From: an uncultured Pseudobdellovibrionaceae bacterium
GTDB lineage: Bacteria > Bdellovibrionota > Bdellovibrionia > Bdellovibrionales > Bdellovibrionaceae
Assembly (NCBI GenBank): GCA_937900305.1
Contig: CALCCV010000528.1
Span: 1 to 8,702 of the forward strand
Direction of reading: 5' to 3'
DNA length: 8,702 nucleotides
The translations under genes were made by a program, and so were the position numbers. The notes under the pieces are model-generated. The model was given only the letters and a program-made list of their open reading frames with translations, was not told the origin of the DNA and searched no databases. Below, piece by piece: positions 1-6,528 of the stretch (its first letter is position 1; every line of letters starts with the position of its first letter).

Positions 1-26
1 AGTTCAGACGTGTGCTCTTCCGATCT
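1..26. other. Illumina adapter remnant at contig end
   Basis: The first 26 bases match the 3' part of the standard Illumina TruSeq read-2 adapter, ending in the familiar GCTCTTCCGATCT. This is library sequence, not genome. The coding frame of the gene at 27-586 is cut by it, so the true continuation of that gene is unknown. Confidence 0.97.
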
Positions 27-586
27 GGCTTTGGCAGCGTCAGTTTTTCTGCATTCTTTTGGATGTACTCTTCATCTGTCACAGTGAAACGGTAATTTCT
101 GTGACTTTCTTCAGTGCCTTTAGCATACAAACGTTCTGAGGCTTCCCTTGTTTTTCTCAGAATGTCGAAACAAGATGAAATGCCAAGTTTTTCCATTTTT
201 GGTTGGCAGGATCGAAGCAGGGGCATAAGGCCAGGAGGATTGTCGCTGAATCTTTCTAAAACTCGCTGGTAGTCCTCCCGGGTATTTAGCTGGCAGTTGA
301 GTGCATGGAATTTTAAAAATTCCTGTCTCCCATTTTCGATGATATCCCGAACTCTGCCATTGTGTTCCTTGAGTTCGTCTTCTTCGTCCATTTCGCCATT
401 GTAATACCTTCTATCGCGACTTTCTTCGCTATCGTCGTCTCCGTCCTCACTTTCCTCACCTGATGAGGCGTAACTTCGCTTTTCAGTCTGTTGAAGCAAT
501 GGCCCGGAGCTCGAGGTCAGATGCCGATCTGAGTCCACTGCTTTTGAGAAAAGGAATGTTAAAAAAATGAGGACGAAATTTTTCAT
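27..586 (-). CDS. Secreted protein with acidic region, C-terminus missing
   Basis: An open frame of 186 codons starts at ATG 586 and runs into the adapter without a stop. The start codon overlaps the TGA of the upstream glycosidase gene (ATGA), so translation is probably coupled. Residues 1-18 (MKNFVLIFLTFLFSKAVDS region) look like a Sec signal peptide. Residues about 43-75 are very rich in Asp, Glu and Ser, probably disordered. The following part (about 78-185) looks alpha-helical, with cysteines at 98, 127 and 139. I recognise no family. The export signal and operon position suggest a periplasmic or extracellular protein made together with the glycosidase. The cysteine spacing resembles that of the lipoprotein at 1816-2445. 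The reading frame is secure; the function is unknown. Confidence 0.85.
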
Positions 587-1617
587 TTCCACATCAGCTT
601 GTACTGCGCACCGGCTTTGGGACTGTTGGTTTTAGGGCCGATGAGGTGATAAGAGAGTTGATTGAAATAAATTTCATAGGCCAGATCATTTTTGCGTGTA
701 TTGAAAAACCAGTTCATTCCTTTGATGTACTCTGGATTGTCTCCGCCGCTGCCTTTGAATTTAGGTTGATTGCGAACTCCCCATTCGTCGATGGCGAGTT
801 GTCGACCGTTGTTTCGAGCAAAGTCTGCCCATTTTGAAATTCCGAAGGGAGTGTTAGCGGTGCCGAGCTGAGATGAAGCTTGAAATTTCGCCAAAGTGTC
901 TGCATCTAAGTAGTTGTCGTAATAGTCCAAACCGATCACGTCGATCACGCTATTTCCCGGATAGTAAGACTCAAACGTTGGAAGCAACTTGGATCCGTCT
1001 TTTGTAAAACTCCAGTTGGCTTTGAGATTTTGTGAGAAGTTGTCGCGGAATATTTTAACAATTCTTGAGTATCCAGCCTTGTAATTGGTGGCATCTGTTT
1101 GCGTTTTACAACCAACCATTGTCCACGGAAAGCTCTTGTGGTTTTGTTCCCAGCCAAATCGAATGATCAAATTGCTGGGGGCACCAGAGTTTCTCAGCGC
1201 AACTGCGGTCGCTTTGTAATATGAATCATATTTGCCATCAGAGATGTCCTTAAAAATGCCACAATTCTGTTTCGAATTGGGACCGTTCGTCGGCATCGTG
1301 GCCATTGAATAAACGTAGTTCGAACATTTGGGAAGATTGAATTTGTGGGTGATTTGCTTGGATAGACCGGCCCAGGTTGTGGGAATTGATTTCGCGGGAA
1401 AGAGCAGGCAAATATCAAACTTCGACGTGTTTCCCAGGTCCAGCATGTTGTCGTCTACGGTGCGAACTCCACTCGCCCAATCTGGTCCTTCAGAGCCCGC
1501 TGGAATAGCAACTTGCGCTTGCGATGAAAGAGTCATGCTGAAGGTAAAAAGGAGCGCAACTCTGCGTGAAAAAAGCTGCGTGAGATTTTTCCGTAAGTGT
1601 TTAGCCGGTACATTCAT
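583..1617 (-). CDS. GH26-like secreted glycoside hydrolase (beta-mannanase-type)
   Basis: The product has 344 residues. An N-terminal export signal (basic stretch to R19, hydrophobic ALLFTFSMTL at 21-30, SQAQ at 32-35) points to secretion. The body resembles clan GH-A TIM-barrel enzymes close to family 26. IIRFGWEQN at 151-159 fits the acid/base motif, with Glu157 as candidate proton donor. VIDVIGLDYYD at 224-234 is a typical barrel strand, and LAIDEWGV at 274-281 carries candidate nucleophile Glu278. Family members cleave beta-mannans or related beta-glucans; the substrate here cannot be read from sequence. The start at 1617 has a good GAGGAG ribosome site (1624-1629) six bases upstream. It is first of two coupled genes. 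The fold call is firm, the substrate is not; another GH-A family is possible. Confidence 0.85.
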   Translation of the reverse strand: MNVPAKHLRKNLTQLFSRRVALLFTFSMTLSSQAQVAIPAGSEGPDWASGVRTVDDNMLDLGNTSKFDICLLFPAKSIPTTWAGLSKQITHKFNLPKCSNYVYSMATMPTNGPNSKQNCGIFKDISDGKYDSYYKATAVALRNSGAPSNLIIRFGWEQNHKSFPWTMVGCKTQTDATNYKAGYSRIVKIFRDNFSQNLKANWSFTKDGSKLLPTFESYYPGNSVIDVIGLDYYDNYLDADTLAKFQASSQLGTANTPFGISKWADFARNNGRQLAIDEWGVRNQPKFKGSGGDNPEYIKGMNWFFNTRKNDLAYEIYFNQLSYHLIGPKTNSPKAGAQYKLMWK

Positions 1618-1689
1618 AACACACTCCTCTAATTCAGATGTTAATAGTTGCTATGATTTTGACAGAGATTGGGATCTGGAAATGCCTAG

Positions 1690-1726
1690 AAAACCCGGCC
1701 GTCTTTTTATGAGACGGCCTGCTTTT
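1690..1726. terminator. Terminator-like hairpin in a divergent spacer
   Basis: GGCCGTCT (1697-1704) and AGACGGCC (1712-1719) form a perfect 8-bp stem with a 7-base loop. It is flanked by AAAA (1690-1693) and TTTT (1723-1726), the symmetric layout of a bidirectional rho-independent terminator. The T runs are short on both strands. The genes on either side are divergent, so neither obviously ends here. It may end a small RNA or act as an attenuator in a leader of the glycosidase mRNA. Confidence 0.55.
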
Positions 1727-1815
1727 CCTGAGCTTGATTGTTTAGCTTTAAAAATTTCTGACTTTACGTTGGATCTGGCTCTTGAGCTTCGACTGCGGAA
1801 CTCCGACAGGTCCTC

Positions 1816-2445
1816 ATGCTGTTGGTGGTGCACAAACACATTCGAACGCTGATTCAAATGGGGCTCTTGAGCTTCTATTTTTTTGGGGGCTGTGCTTCGA
1901 CTCAGTCGAGGATCCAACCAAAGATCAACCCCTCTGCGAAATACCGTCCCAGTTTGCTCAGCGAATCAACCCATGAACCTATGGAGTCCTCCGGCAGTTT
2001 TCACGATCCTGACGAAATTTTGCAAAGGATCGCCGATCAAAGTGTGGCGCTCTGTTCGCAATTGCGACGGAAATTCAGCGATCAATATGGCGGCCGGTTG
2101 GTCGATCAAGAAGATCTCATGTCTTCCTCTTACCTGCAGACCTGTGGGGCAATTTATCAGACAGAGACTCTGAAGTGCGTTGAGGGTTCCGTGAAAATTC
2201 CTTCTTACCTTGCCGATTCAGAGAGAGCTAAAGCTGACAAGACCTTAGGAAAACGAAAAAAATCCTGCGTTCAAAATGTTTCGCTCAGAACCGCGAGCCA
2301 GTTGGTTTTTCAAATTGAATATTCCATTCACTTACGAAAAAATCTTTCTGAGACGGCCAGAGAGATTGTCGAAGATCCGGAGCGCTACAATTCCTTTCTT
2401 CAGACTCAATTCAAAACGGGGTTTCGAACCCCGGTGTCCATTTGA
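1816..2445 (+). CDS. Putative lipoprotein of unknown function
   Basis: The product has 209 residues. A basic N-region (HKHIR) is followed by hydrophobic MGLLSFYFFGG and Cys26, a plausible lipobox (FGGC), so the mature protein is probably lipid-anchored in the envelope. After a Pro/Ser-rich linker (about 28-62), the rest is polar and largely helical, with cysteines at 80, 110, 121 and 151 that could form disulfides. No known family is apparent. The start at ATG 1816 has only a weak GACAGG upstream; a later ATG at 1858 would leave a very short N-region and has no ribosome site. It is divergent from the glycosidase gene and convergent with the gene ending at 2464. Its last 30 bases contain the opposing gene's terminator. 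Coding status is likely; the function is unknown. Confidence 0.75.
   Translation: MLLVVHKHIRTLIQMGLLSFYFFGGCASTQSRIQPKINPSAKYRPSLLSESTHEPMESSGSFHDPDEILQRIADQSVALCSQLRRKFSDQYGGRLVDQEDLMSSSYLQTCGAIYQTETLKCVEGSVKIPSYLADSERAKADKTLGKRKKSCVQNVSLRTASQLVFQIEYSIHLRKNLSETAREIVEDPERYNSFLQTQFKTGFRTPVSI
2413..2433 (-). terminator. Rho-independent terminator of the 2464-3341 gene pair
   Basis: Read on the minus strand, CGGGGTT (2433-2427), loop CGA and AACCCCG (2423-2417) form a 7-bp GC-rich stem followed directly by TTTT (2416-2413). It lies about 30 bases past the stop of the 91-residue gene. It sits inside the last codons of the convergent lipoprotein gene, so one stretch serves as coding sequence on one strand and terminator on the other. 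Confidence 0.65.
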
Positions 2446-2463
2446 AATGTCGAACTCACTCTC

Positions 2464-2739
2464 TTAAGGCTTTGCACAACCGTCGATGACAGGAATGGGT
2501 TTTGATTCGTTGAACATTGCGTTTCGGCCGGCTTCGCCACCAATAATGATTTCGTGCGAAAGCCACATTCCATCGGGAAGATTCGCCGGCGCGAAATCTG
2601 AGCAGCCACCCGGCTTGGAGGTCAACTTCGTGATGGCCGTCGAAGGCATGGAGGTTTTCGGTTCTTCCTCGTGTTGGTCGTAGGTGTTGATCCACGCCGA
2701 ATTGTTTAGGTACAGCTCAATGAGTTTTTCGCGCGGCAT
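2464..2739 (-). CDS. Small hypothetical protein, 91 aa
   Basis: The frame gives 91 residues with bacterial-looking codon use, starting MPREKLIELYLNN and ending IPVIDGCAKP. Two cysteines (46 and 88) could pair. No signal peptide or known domain is visible. It lies 23 bases downstream of the exonuclease stop codon on the same strand and is followed by a good terminator, so the two probably share an mRNA. No Shine-Dalgarno precedes ATG 2739, and the same frame is open and protein-like for about 10 codons upstream without any NTG start. Either translation restarts after the exonuclease, or a one-base frameshift has separated the two. Two other minus-strand frames over this stretch look like shadows. 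The function is unknown. Confidence 0.6.
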   Translation of the reverse strand: MPREKLIELYLNNSAWINTYDQHEEEPKTSMPSTAITKLTSKPGGCSDFAPANLPDGMWLSHEIIIGGEAGRNAMFNESKPIPVIDGCAKP

Positions 2740-2762
2740 TTGAACGATGAGGACGTGCTGGG

Positions 2763-3341
2763 TTATCTCAAGGGGCGTTGGCTTTCATTTTTTTGGAGGG
2801 CTTCGAAGAGTTTGAGACCGATCCAAGCATCCGTCGCGGCATAAGCCATCTGTCTATCTGTCAAGACGGGAGCCTCCCAGTTGGTCAACTTGGGTCCCTT
2901 TGAAAGTTTGGCTTGCAGAACTTCTTCTGTCATTCCTTTCAAACCAAAATTTTTCAGACCATTTTCTTTAGCGATGGTTTGCAGCTCAATAAAATTCTGT
3001 GGAACAAAACCAAACAATTTTTGAAGGGCACTCAGATCCTGGTGGATTGCGACTCCCACTTTCAAGATGTTTTTATTTTCAAAAATCGTTTTCAACAGTT
3101 GAAATTCGCTCACCGCATGGGTGCGAATGAGGTAGGCATCCGTCAAAGTCGCCAGTTGTATGAGCGCAACCTTAAAAACATCCCCTTTTCTAAAACTGGG
3201 TCTGGTTTCGGTGTCGAATCCGAAAGCCACGGGCGTCGTCAGCTCGGCCGCTAAAGATTTCAGCTGCTCATCGCCGACGATGAGATGAATCTTTCCCGGA
3301 AATGTGATCATCACGTCGGAGGGAGTCATTTTTCCAATCAT
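2763..3341 (-). CDS. 3'-5' exonuclease domain protein, RNase D/WRN type
   Basis: The 192 residues form a single DEDDy exonuclease domain. Exo I is FGFDTETRP (residues 40-48, Asp43 and Glu45), Exo II is VGVAIHQDLSAL (95-106, Asp102), and Exo III is YAATD (167-171, Tyr167 and Asp171). These acidic residues bind two metal ions that remove 3' nucleotides from RNA or DNA. The length fits a stand-alone WRN-exonuclease-like domain. It lacks the HRDC domains of true RNase D, so calling it rnd would be wrong; RNA versus DNA substrate is open. ATG 3341 is the first start, but codons 5 (near a GGAAAA) or 11 cannot be excluded. It is divergent from the histidine kinase gene, with a 78-base shared promoter region, and leads the pair with the 91-residue gene. 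Confidence 0.9.
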   Translation of the reverse strand: MIGKMTPSDVMITFPGKIHLIVGDEQLKSLAAELTTPVAFGFDTETRPSFRKGDVFKVALIQLATLTDAYLIRTHAVSEFQLLKTIFENKNILKVGVAIHQDLSALQKLFGFVPQNFIELQTIAKENGLKNFGLKGMTEEVLQAKLSKGPKLTNWEAPVLTDRQMAYAATDAWIGLKLFEALQKNESQRPLR

Positions 3342-3382
3342 TTATCAAAAGATCTACAAAGACAACGCTTACTTCATTCATC

Positions 3383-3411
3383 TTGCTGAGGATAGAGCCG
3401 CCGGATAGAAT
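3383..3411 (+). promoter_or_regulatory. Predicted sigma70-type promoter of the kinase gene
   Basis: TTGCTG (3383-3388) and TAGAAT (3406-3411) are separated by exactly 17 bases. Transcription would begin near 3417-3419, only one to three bases before ATG 3420, so the mRNA would be nearly leaderless. No strong Shine-Dalgarno is seen before that ATG, which agrees with this reading. Confidence 0.45.
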
Positions 3412-3419
3412 GAATCACA

Positions 3420-4736
3420 ATGTTCAAGCACGTTCGAAAAATTGCAGATTGGGGAATTGAGGCCAACACACCTGTCAGTCAGGCACAGCATTACCGACTC
3501 ACCAACGTGCTTTTGCTGTTTTTATTGATCGCCAGTGTGGCGCAAACGCTGATGCTTTTTATCACCGGTGCTCGAGACGCCGCGATTTTGAATTCCACGG
3601 CGCCTTTTGTTTTTGGAATCGGACTTTGGTTGATGAAAAAGGGCCAAACCATTTTGGCTCGGTTGCTGGTGATCTGCATTTCCTATTCGGCATCCTATGC
3701 AATCGCCGCTTCGCTCGGGCCGGAATCCAATTTTCAATTTATTCTTTTGTTTGCCAGTGCTTTTTCGGTGGCTTTTTTTTCGATTCATGAAAAATGGCTG
3801 TTGGGATTTGCTTTGGTCATCCCGTTGTTCGTTTTTGGCCTTTTAGAACTCAACGGCTATCAGCCAGTTTGGGGAATGACTCGCGCGCAACTTTCGCACG
3901 GTCAATTGTTGGGCATGCGGGTGGCCTCGACCATTTTGGTTTGGATCTTGATGGTTTTTCATTTTGCCTATTTTATTCGGGATCGGCGCAGATCCCAACA
4001 GCAACTGGTTTCGTCCACAAAAATGGTGGCGCTGGCGCGAATGGCCGCGGGCATTGCCCACGAAGTGAATAACCCGCTGCAATTGATTTTTATTTATGCT
4101 GAGCAGCTGAAGGTGGCCGCAAGGGCTCCAAATTTGGCCGCCGATCCGATTGTTGAGCTCTCCGACAAGATCTTGTCGGTGGCTAAACGCATCGGGACCG
4201 TCAACAAGGGACTGTTGGCCTTGTCTCACGATTCGAAAGGTGAGCCTTTCATGGAAGTTCCCATTCAATCGGTTGTGAGACTGGCGTTGGATTTTTGTCG
4301 TGCGCACATCGAGTCTCAATCCATTGAACTTCGTTTGGGCCGAATTCCTGACCAGTGGACGGTCGTCGGTCGAGAGACGCAGCTGTCAGAAGTGGTTTTA
4401 AATATTTTGAATAATGCTTACGACGCCCTAGCGAAAGAAGAAAACAAGTGGATTTTGATCGAGGCCTCCGCGGACAATCGTTGGGTCTATCTGACCATTT
4501 CAGATAACGGACCTGGCGTGCCTGTGGAGGTGCAGTCTAAAATATTTGATCCCTTTTTTACGACCAAACAAATTGGCAAGGGCACCGGCCTGGGTTTGAG
4601 TGTTTCGCAAGGGATTATGGCGGATCATAAGGGTGAAATAACCTACAACTCCGAACATGCAGGGGCTCAATTTATCATTCGTATTCCCAGGGGACGTGAC
4701 AAAGTTGTTTTTAGCTTAGCGAGGACGACGAATTGA
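3420..4736 (+). CDS. Membrane sensor histidine kinase (orphan)
   Basis: The product has 438 residues. Residues about 28-185 carry roughly six hydrophobic segments (for example 29-50, 58-72, 79-98, 105-121, 127-143, 167-185), an integral-membrane sensor domain with no periplasmic sensor domain visible. The HisKA region holds MAAGIAHEVNNPLQ with phosphoacceptor His214. The ATPase domain has the N box (NILNNAYDAL, 328-337), G1 box (DNGPGV, 362-367), F box (FDPFFTTK, 376-383) and G2 box (GTGLGLS, 388-394). All catalytic elements are present, so it should autophosphorylate and pass phosphate to a response regulator. No regulator lies in the window, so its partner is elsewhere. The stimulus is unknown. 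Its stop is one base from the stop of the convergent oxygenase gene. Confidence 0.95.
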   Translation: MFKHVRKIADWGIEANTPVSQAQHYRLTNVLLLFLLIASVAQTLMLFITGARDAAILNSTAPFVFGIGLWLMKKGQTILARLLVICISYSASYAIAASLGPESNFQFILLFASAFSVAFFSIHEKWLLGFALVIPLFVFGLLELNGYQPVWGMTRAQLSHGQLLGMRVASTILVWILMVFHFAYFIRDRRRSQQQLVSSTKMVALARMAAGIAHEVNNPLQLIFIYAEQLKVAARAPNLAADPIVELSDKILSVAKRIGTVNKGLLALSHDSKGEPFMEVPIQSVVRLALDFCRAHIESQSIELRLGRIPDQWTVVGRETQLSEVVLNILNNAYDALAKEENKWILIEASADNRWVYLTISDNGPGVPVEVQSKIFDPFFTTKQIGKGTGLGLSVSQGIMADHKGEITYNSEHAGAQFIIRIPRGRDKVVFSLARTTN

Positions 4737-4737
4737 T

Positions 4738-5994
4738 CTAGCGGGATGGCACGGGTGAATTTGGTGGGTCCGATCTCACGTTCGGGATCAACAAGGTGTT
4801 GAGGCTCGCCAAGTCTTTCCGTCTTTTAGATCCCTTTAAAAAATCTGCAATCAGGCAAGTCTGACCTGAGTTTAACGCGTTCACCAGCGCGAGAAACTGG
4901 GTGGAGGTTTCAGTTTCCAGATTGGTTCCTCGATGCGAAAAGATGCACTTTGTCTTTGCTTTCAAATGGGCCCAGTGAATTTGCCCAGTCGGTGGCAAAA
5001 AAATGCGGCTTTGCAAAGTGATTTCAGCGGGCAGAGAGACTTGTGGCACAGTTTTGAATCCATTCATTGATTTCAACTGCAGCCATGCCGCCAAAAACGC
5101 ATCGTGCAGTTCATTTTGTGACAGGCTCTGAATGAGGGCAATGGATTGGCGATACGAATCGGGCAAAACGGATGGGCCAGGTGCCGAGGGTGGCTTTGAG
5201 ATCGTTGTGGTGGTGCGCGCGCCTCCAACTCCCAATTTTGATTTTAACAGCGGCTGCAGCGCTTTTTCCAGATGACTTTGGTGAGTTTGATCCACCCAAA
5301 CTCCCAGACTCCACGTCGCCGTGAAAGAGCCATCGGATTCAGCCACGTGCCAGGCAGAAGAGGGCCAATAGGCCATATCCCCTGGGCCAACTGTGAGGGT
5401 TTTTGAATTGGTTTTGAATTTGGAGTAACGCTGAGTGCGGTGGAGCGAAGGATGAGCCTTTGCAAATTCTGGCGACCAAAGTCGAAACGTTTTTTGTCCC
5501 ACCACTGGAAAACTGAACACTCCGCAATTGTCGACGTGAACTCCGAAAGGCGTGACTCGGTAATTGCCAACATACAGTCCCATTTCGACAAATCGATTGG
5601 GAATTCCAACGTGGTCAAACAACGTATCCGCAAACTCTTGCAGATAAGACCAATTCGCTTCGCCAGTTTGCAGAAGTTCATCACAAACCAAGCAGTAGCT
5701 GGCAAAAGCGGTCTCCATTCGGAGGTGATAGCCACGCAATGTTTTGTCCGTTTTGCGAGGAAGAAATTGGAGGGTGTCGTCGGGATGCTGGAGATGGCCG
5801 TCGATGTATATTTTAAAACCTTCGGCGCTTTTCCGTCTCCGGCATTGATCGGCAAAGTCGATCAACATCGAAAATACAGCGGCCTCGCCAATATGGCGAA
5901 GCGGTGATTCGAAATTTTTAACGACGCAAGACTCTTTTTCCCAAACGCCAGTCGCAAAATTTGGCCAAAAGCGGGTGGACTTTGACTTCGGCAT
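4738..5994 (-). CDS. JmjC/cupin-like Fe(II) 2-oxoglutarate oxygenase
   Basis: The product has 418 residues. The core at about 135-235 is a double-stranded beta-helix: TPFGVHVDNCGVFSFPVVG carries the iron-binding HxD pair (His153, Asp155), and YWPSSAWHVAE carries the distal His216. Lys168 (GQKTFRLW) may help bind 2-oxoglutarate. This resembles the JmjC/Cupin_4 protein hydroxylases, whose bacterial members hydroxylate ribosomal proteins; that exact role is not shown here. A Ser/Pro/Thr-rich linker (about 260-278) leads to a C-terminal region of about 140 residues, in the position of the winged-helix part of such enzymes. A GGGAGAG ribosome site precedes ATG 5994. A short palindrome lies upstream, after the same-strand basic-protein gene. 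The metal triad is clear; the substrate is unknown. Confidence 0.8.
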   Translation of the reverse strand: MPKSKSTRFWPNFATGVWEKESCVVKNFESPLRHIGEAAVFSMLIDFADQCRRRKSAEGFKIYIDGHLQHPDDTLQFLPRKTDKTLRGYHLRMETAFASYCLVCDELLQTGEANWSYLQEFADTLFDHVGIPNRFVEMGLYVGNYRVTPFGVHVDNCGVFSFPVVGQKTFRLWSPEFAKAHPSLHRTQRYSKFKTNSKTLTVGPGDMAYWPSSAWHVAESDGSFTATWSLGVWVDQTHQSHLEKALQPLLKSKLGVGGARTTTTISKPPSAPGPSVLPDSYRQSIALIQSLSQNELHDAFLAAWLQLKSMNGFKTVPQVSLPAEITLQSRIFLPPTGQIHWAHLKAKTKCIFSHRGTNLETETSTQFLALVNALNSGQTCLIADFLKGSKRRKDLASLNTLLIPNVRSDPPNSPVPSR

Positions 5995-6039
5995 TTCTCT
6001 CCCGTTTGATTGAGTGAGTCAAAGGAACTCCGAGGTTTG

Positions 6040-6057
6040 GTTAACGCGTTTGTTAAC
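6040..6057. repeat. GTTAAC-6-GTTAAC inverted repeat upstream of the oxygenase gene
   Basis: Two copies of the palindrome GTTAAC are separated by GCGTTT, giving an 18-base dyad about 46 bases before the oxygenase start. It could be an operator for the oxygenase gene. It has no T tract, so it is not a convincing terminator for the upstream gene. Confidence 0.4.
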
Positions 6058-6087
6058 AGAACTCCCGCCGGTTCGTCATTTCAGCAG

Positions 6088-6528
6088 TTACTTCCGTAGG
6101 CGTCTATCGAAATAGATGCTCTTGCTGGGGTCCGCTTTGGCTTTTGTTTTCTTTGGTTGCGTTGCTGAGGCCTGAGCTAGCTCAGTCTCTTTGGTTAGCT
6201 CGTTTTTTTTGGTCGCTTTTCCAACCACCGGTCGTTCGACTCGAGGTTTTGCTTTGCCGAAGCTTTCCAACATTTCAAATTTTATGAGGCTGACTTTATT
6301 GACATCAAAAAATTTAAGGCTGTCGGTGGCAATCGATTTAATGGCGACCGTATAGCCTTTCAAAATGAACTTCTGGGCAGAGGTAGAGGCTTTTGATTTT
6401 GGTTTCTTGACCATCATCCGAAATTTAATTTTTTGAGACACCGGCGACTTCAAAATTTGGTTGAGTTCGTTCAAATCCCGCGATCCAAACTCGTTCGCCA
6501 AAACTCCGATGACGTCTCCAGATTTCAT
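6088..6528 (-). CDS. Small basic Lys-rich hypothetical protein
   Basis: The product has 146 residues. Residues about 1-90 look like a compact folded domain (for example SQKIKFRMMV, GYTVAIKSI, VSLIKFEML, probably beta-rich). From about 92 the chain is rich in Lys, Arg, Thr and Ala (GKATKKNELTKE, TQPKKTKAKA) and ends SIYFDRRLRK. There is no signal peptide or membrane segment, so it is probably cytoplasmic; the charge suggests nucleic-acid or ribosome binding, which is inference. ATG 6528 has a strong GAGGAG (6534-6539) five bases upstream and its own predicted promoter. It lies 93 bases upstream of the oxygenase gene on the same strand; the two may be co-transcribed, since no strong terminator separates them. 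I do not recognise the family. Confidence 0.75.
   Translation of the reverse strand: MKSGDVIGVLANEFGSRDLNELNQILKSPVSQKIKFRMMVKKPKSKASTSAQKFILKGYTVAIKSIATDSLKFFDVNKVSLIKFEMLESFGKAKPRVERPVVGKATKKNELTKETELAQASATQPKKTKAKADPSKSIYFDRRLRK

Noticed and set aside
1328..1852. 174-codon plus-strand frame opposite the glycosidase start
   Set aside because: It is antisense to a convincing enzyme gene, has no recognisable domain, and runs through the hairpin and intergenic spacer.
1651..1917. 88-codon minus-strand frame in the divergent spacer
   Set aside because: The composition is rich in Ser, Arg and Lys with no domain, it overlaps the lipoprotein start, and it contains the hairpin. No ribosome site is evident.
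2413..2433. T-arm of a tRNA gene or a tRNA-type attachment site
   Set aside because: The stem and TTCGAAA loop mimic a T-arm, but there is no matching acceptor stem, anticodon arm or CCA at proper distances. A terminator explains it better.
2780..2795. Programmed -1 frameshift at the A7 run (CAAAAAAATG) near the exonuclease end
   Set aside because: A -1 slip there meets a stop after six codons and the +1 frame meets TGA at once, so neither joins the downstream frame.
3843..4319. 158-codon minus-strand frame opposite the histidine kinase
   Set aside because: It is antisense to the phosphoacceptor region and has a low-complexity, shadow-like composition.
5244..5855. 203-codon minus-strand frame inside the oxygenase gene
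   Set aside because: It is an out-of-frame shadow of the oxygenase coding region, whose own frame carries the HxD...H motif.
5440..5907. 155-codon plus-strand frame opposite the oxygenase
   Set aside because: It is antisense to the conserved catalytic core and has no domain or ribosome site of its own.
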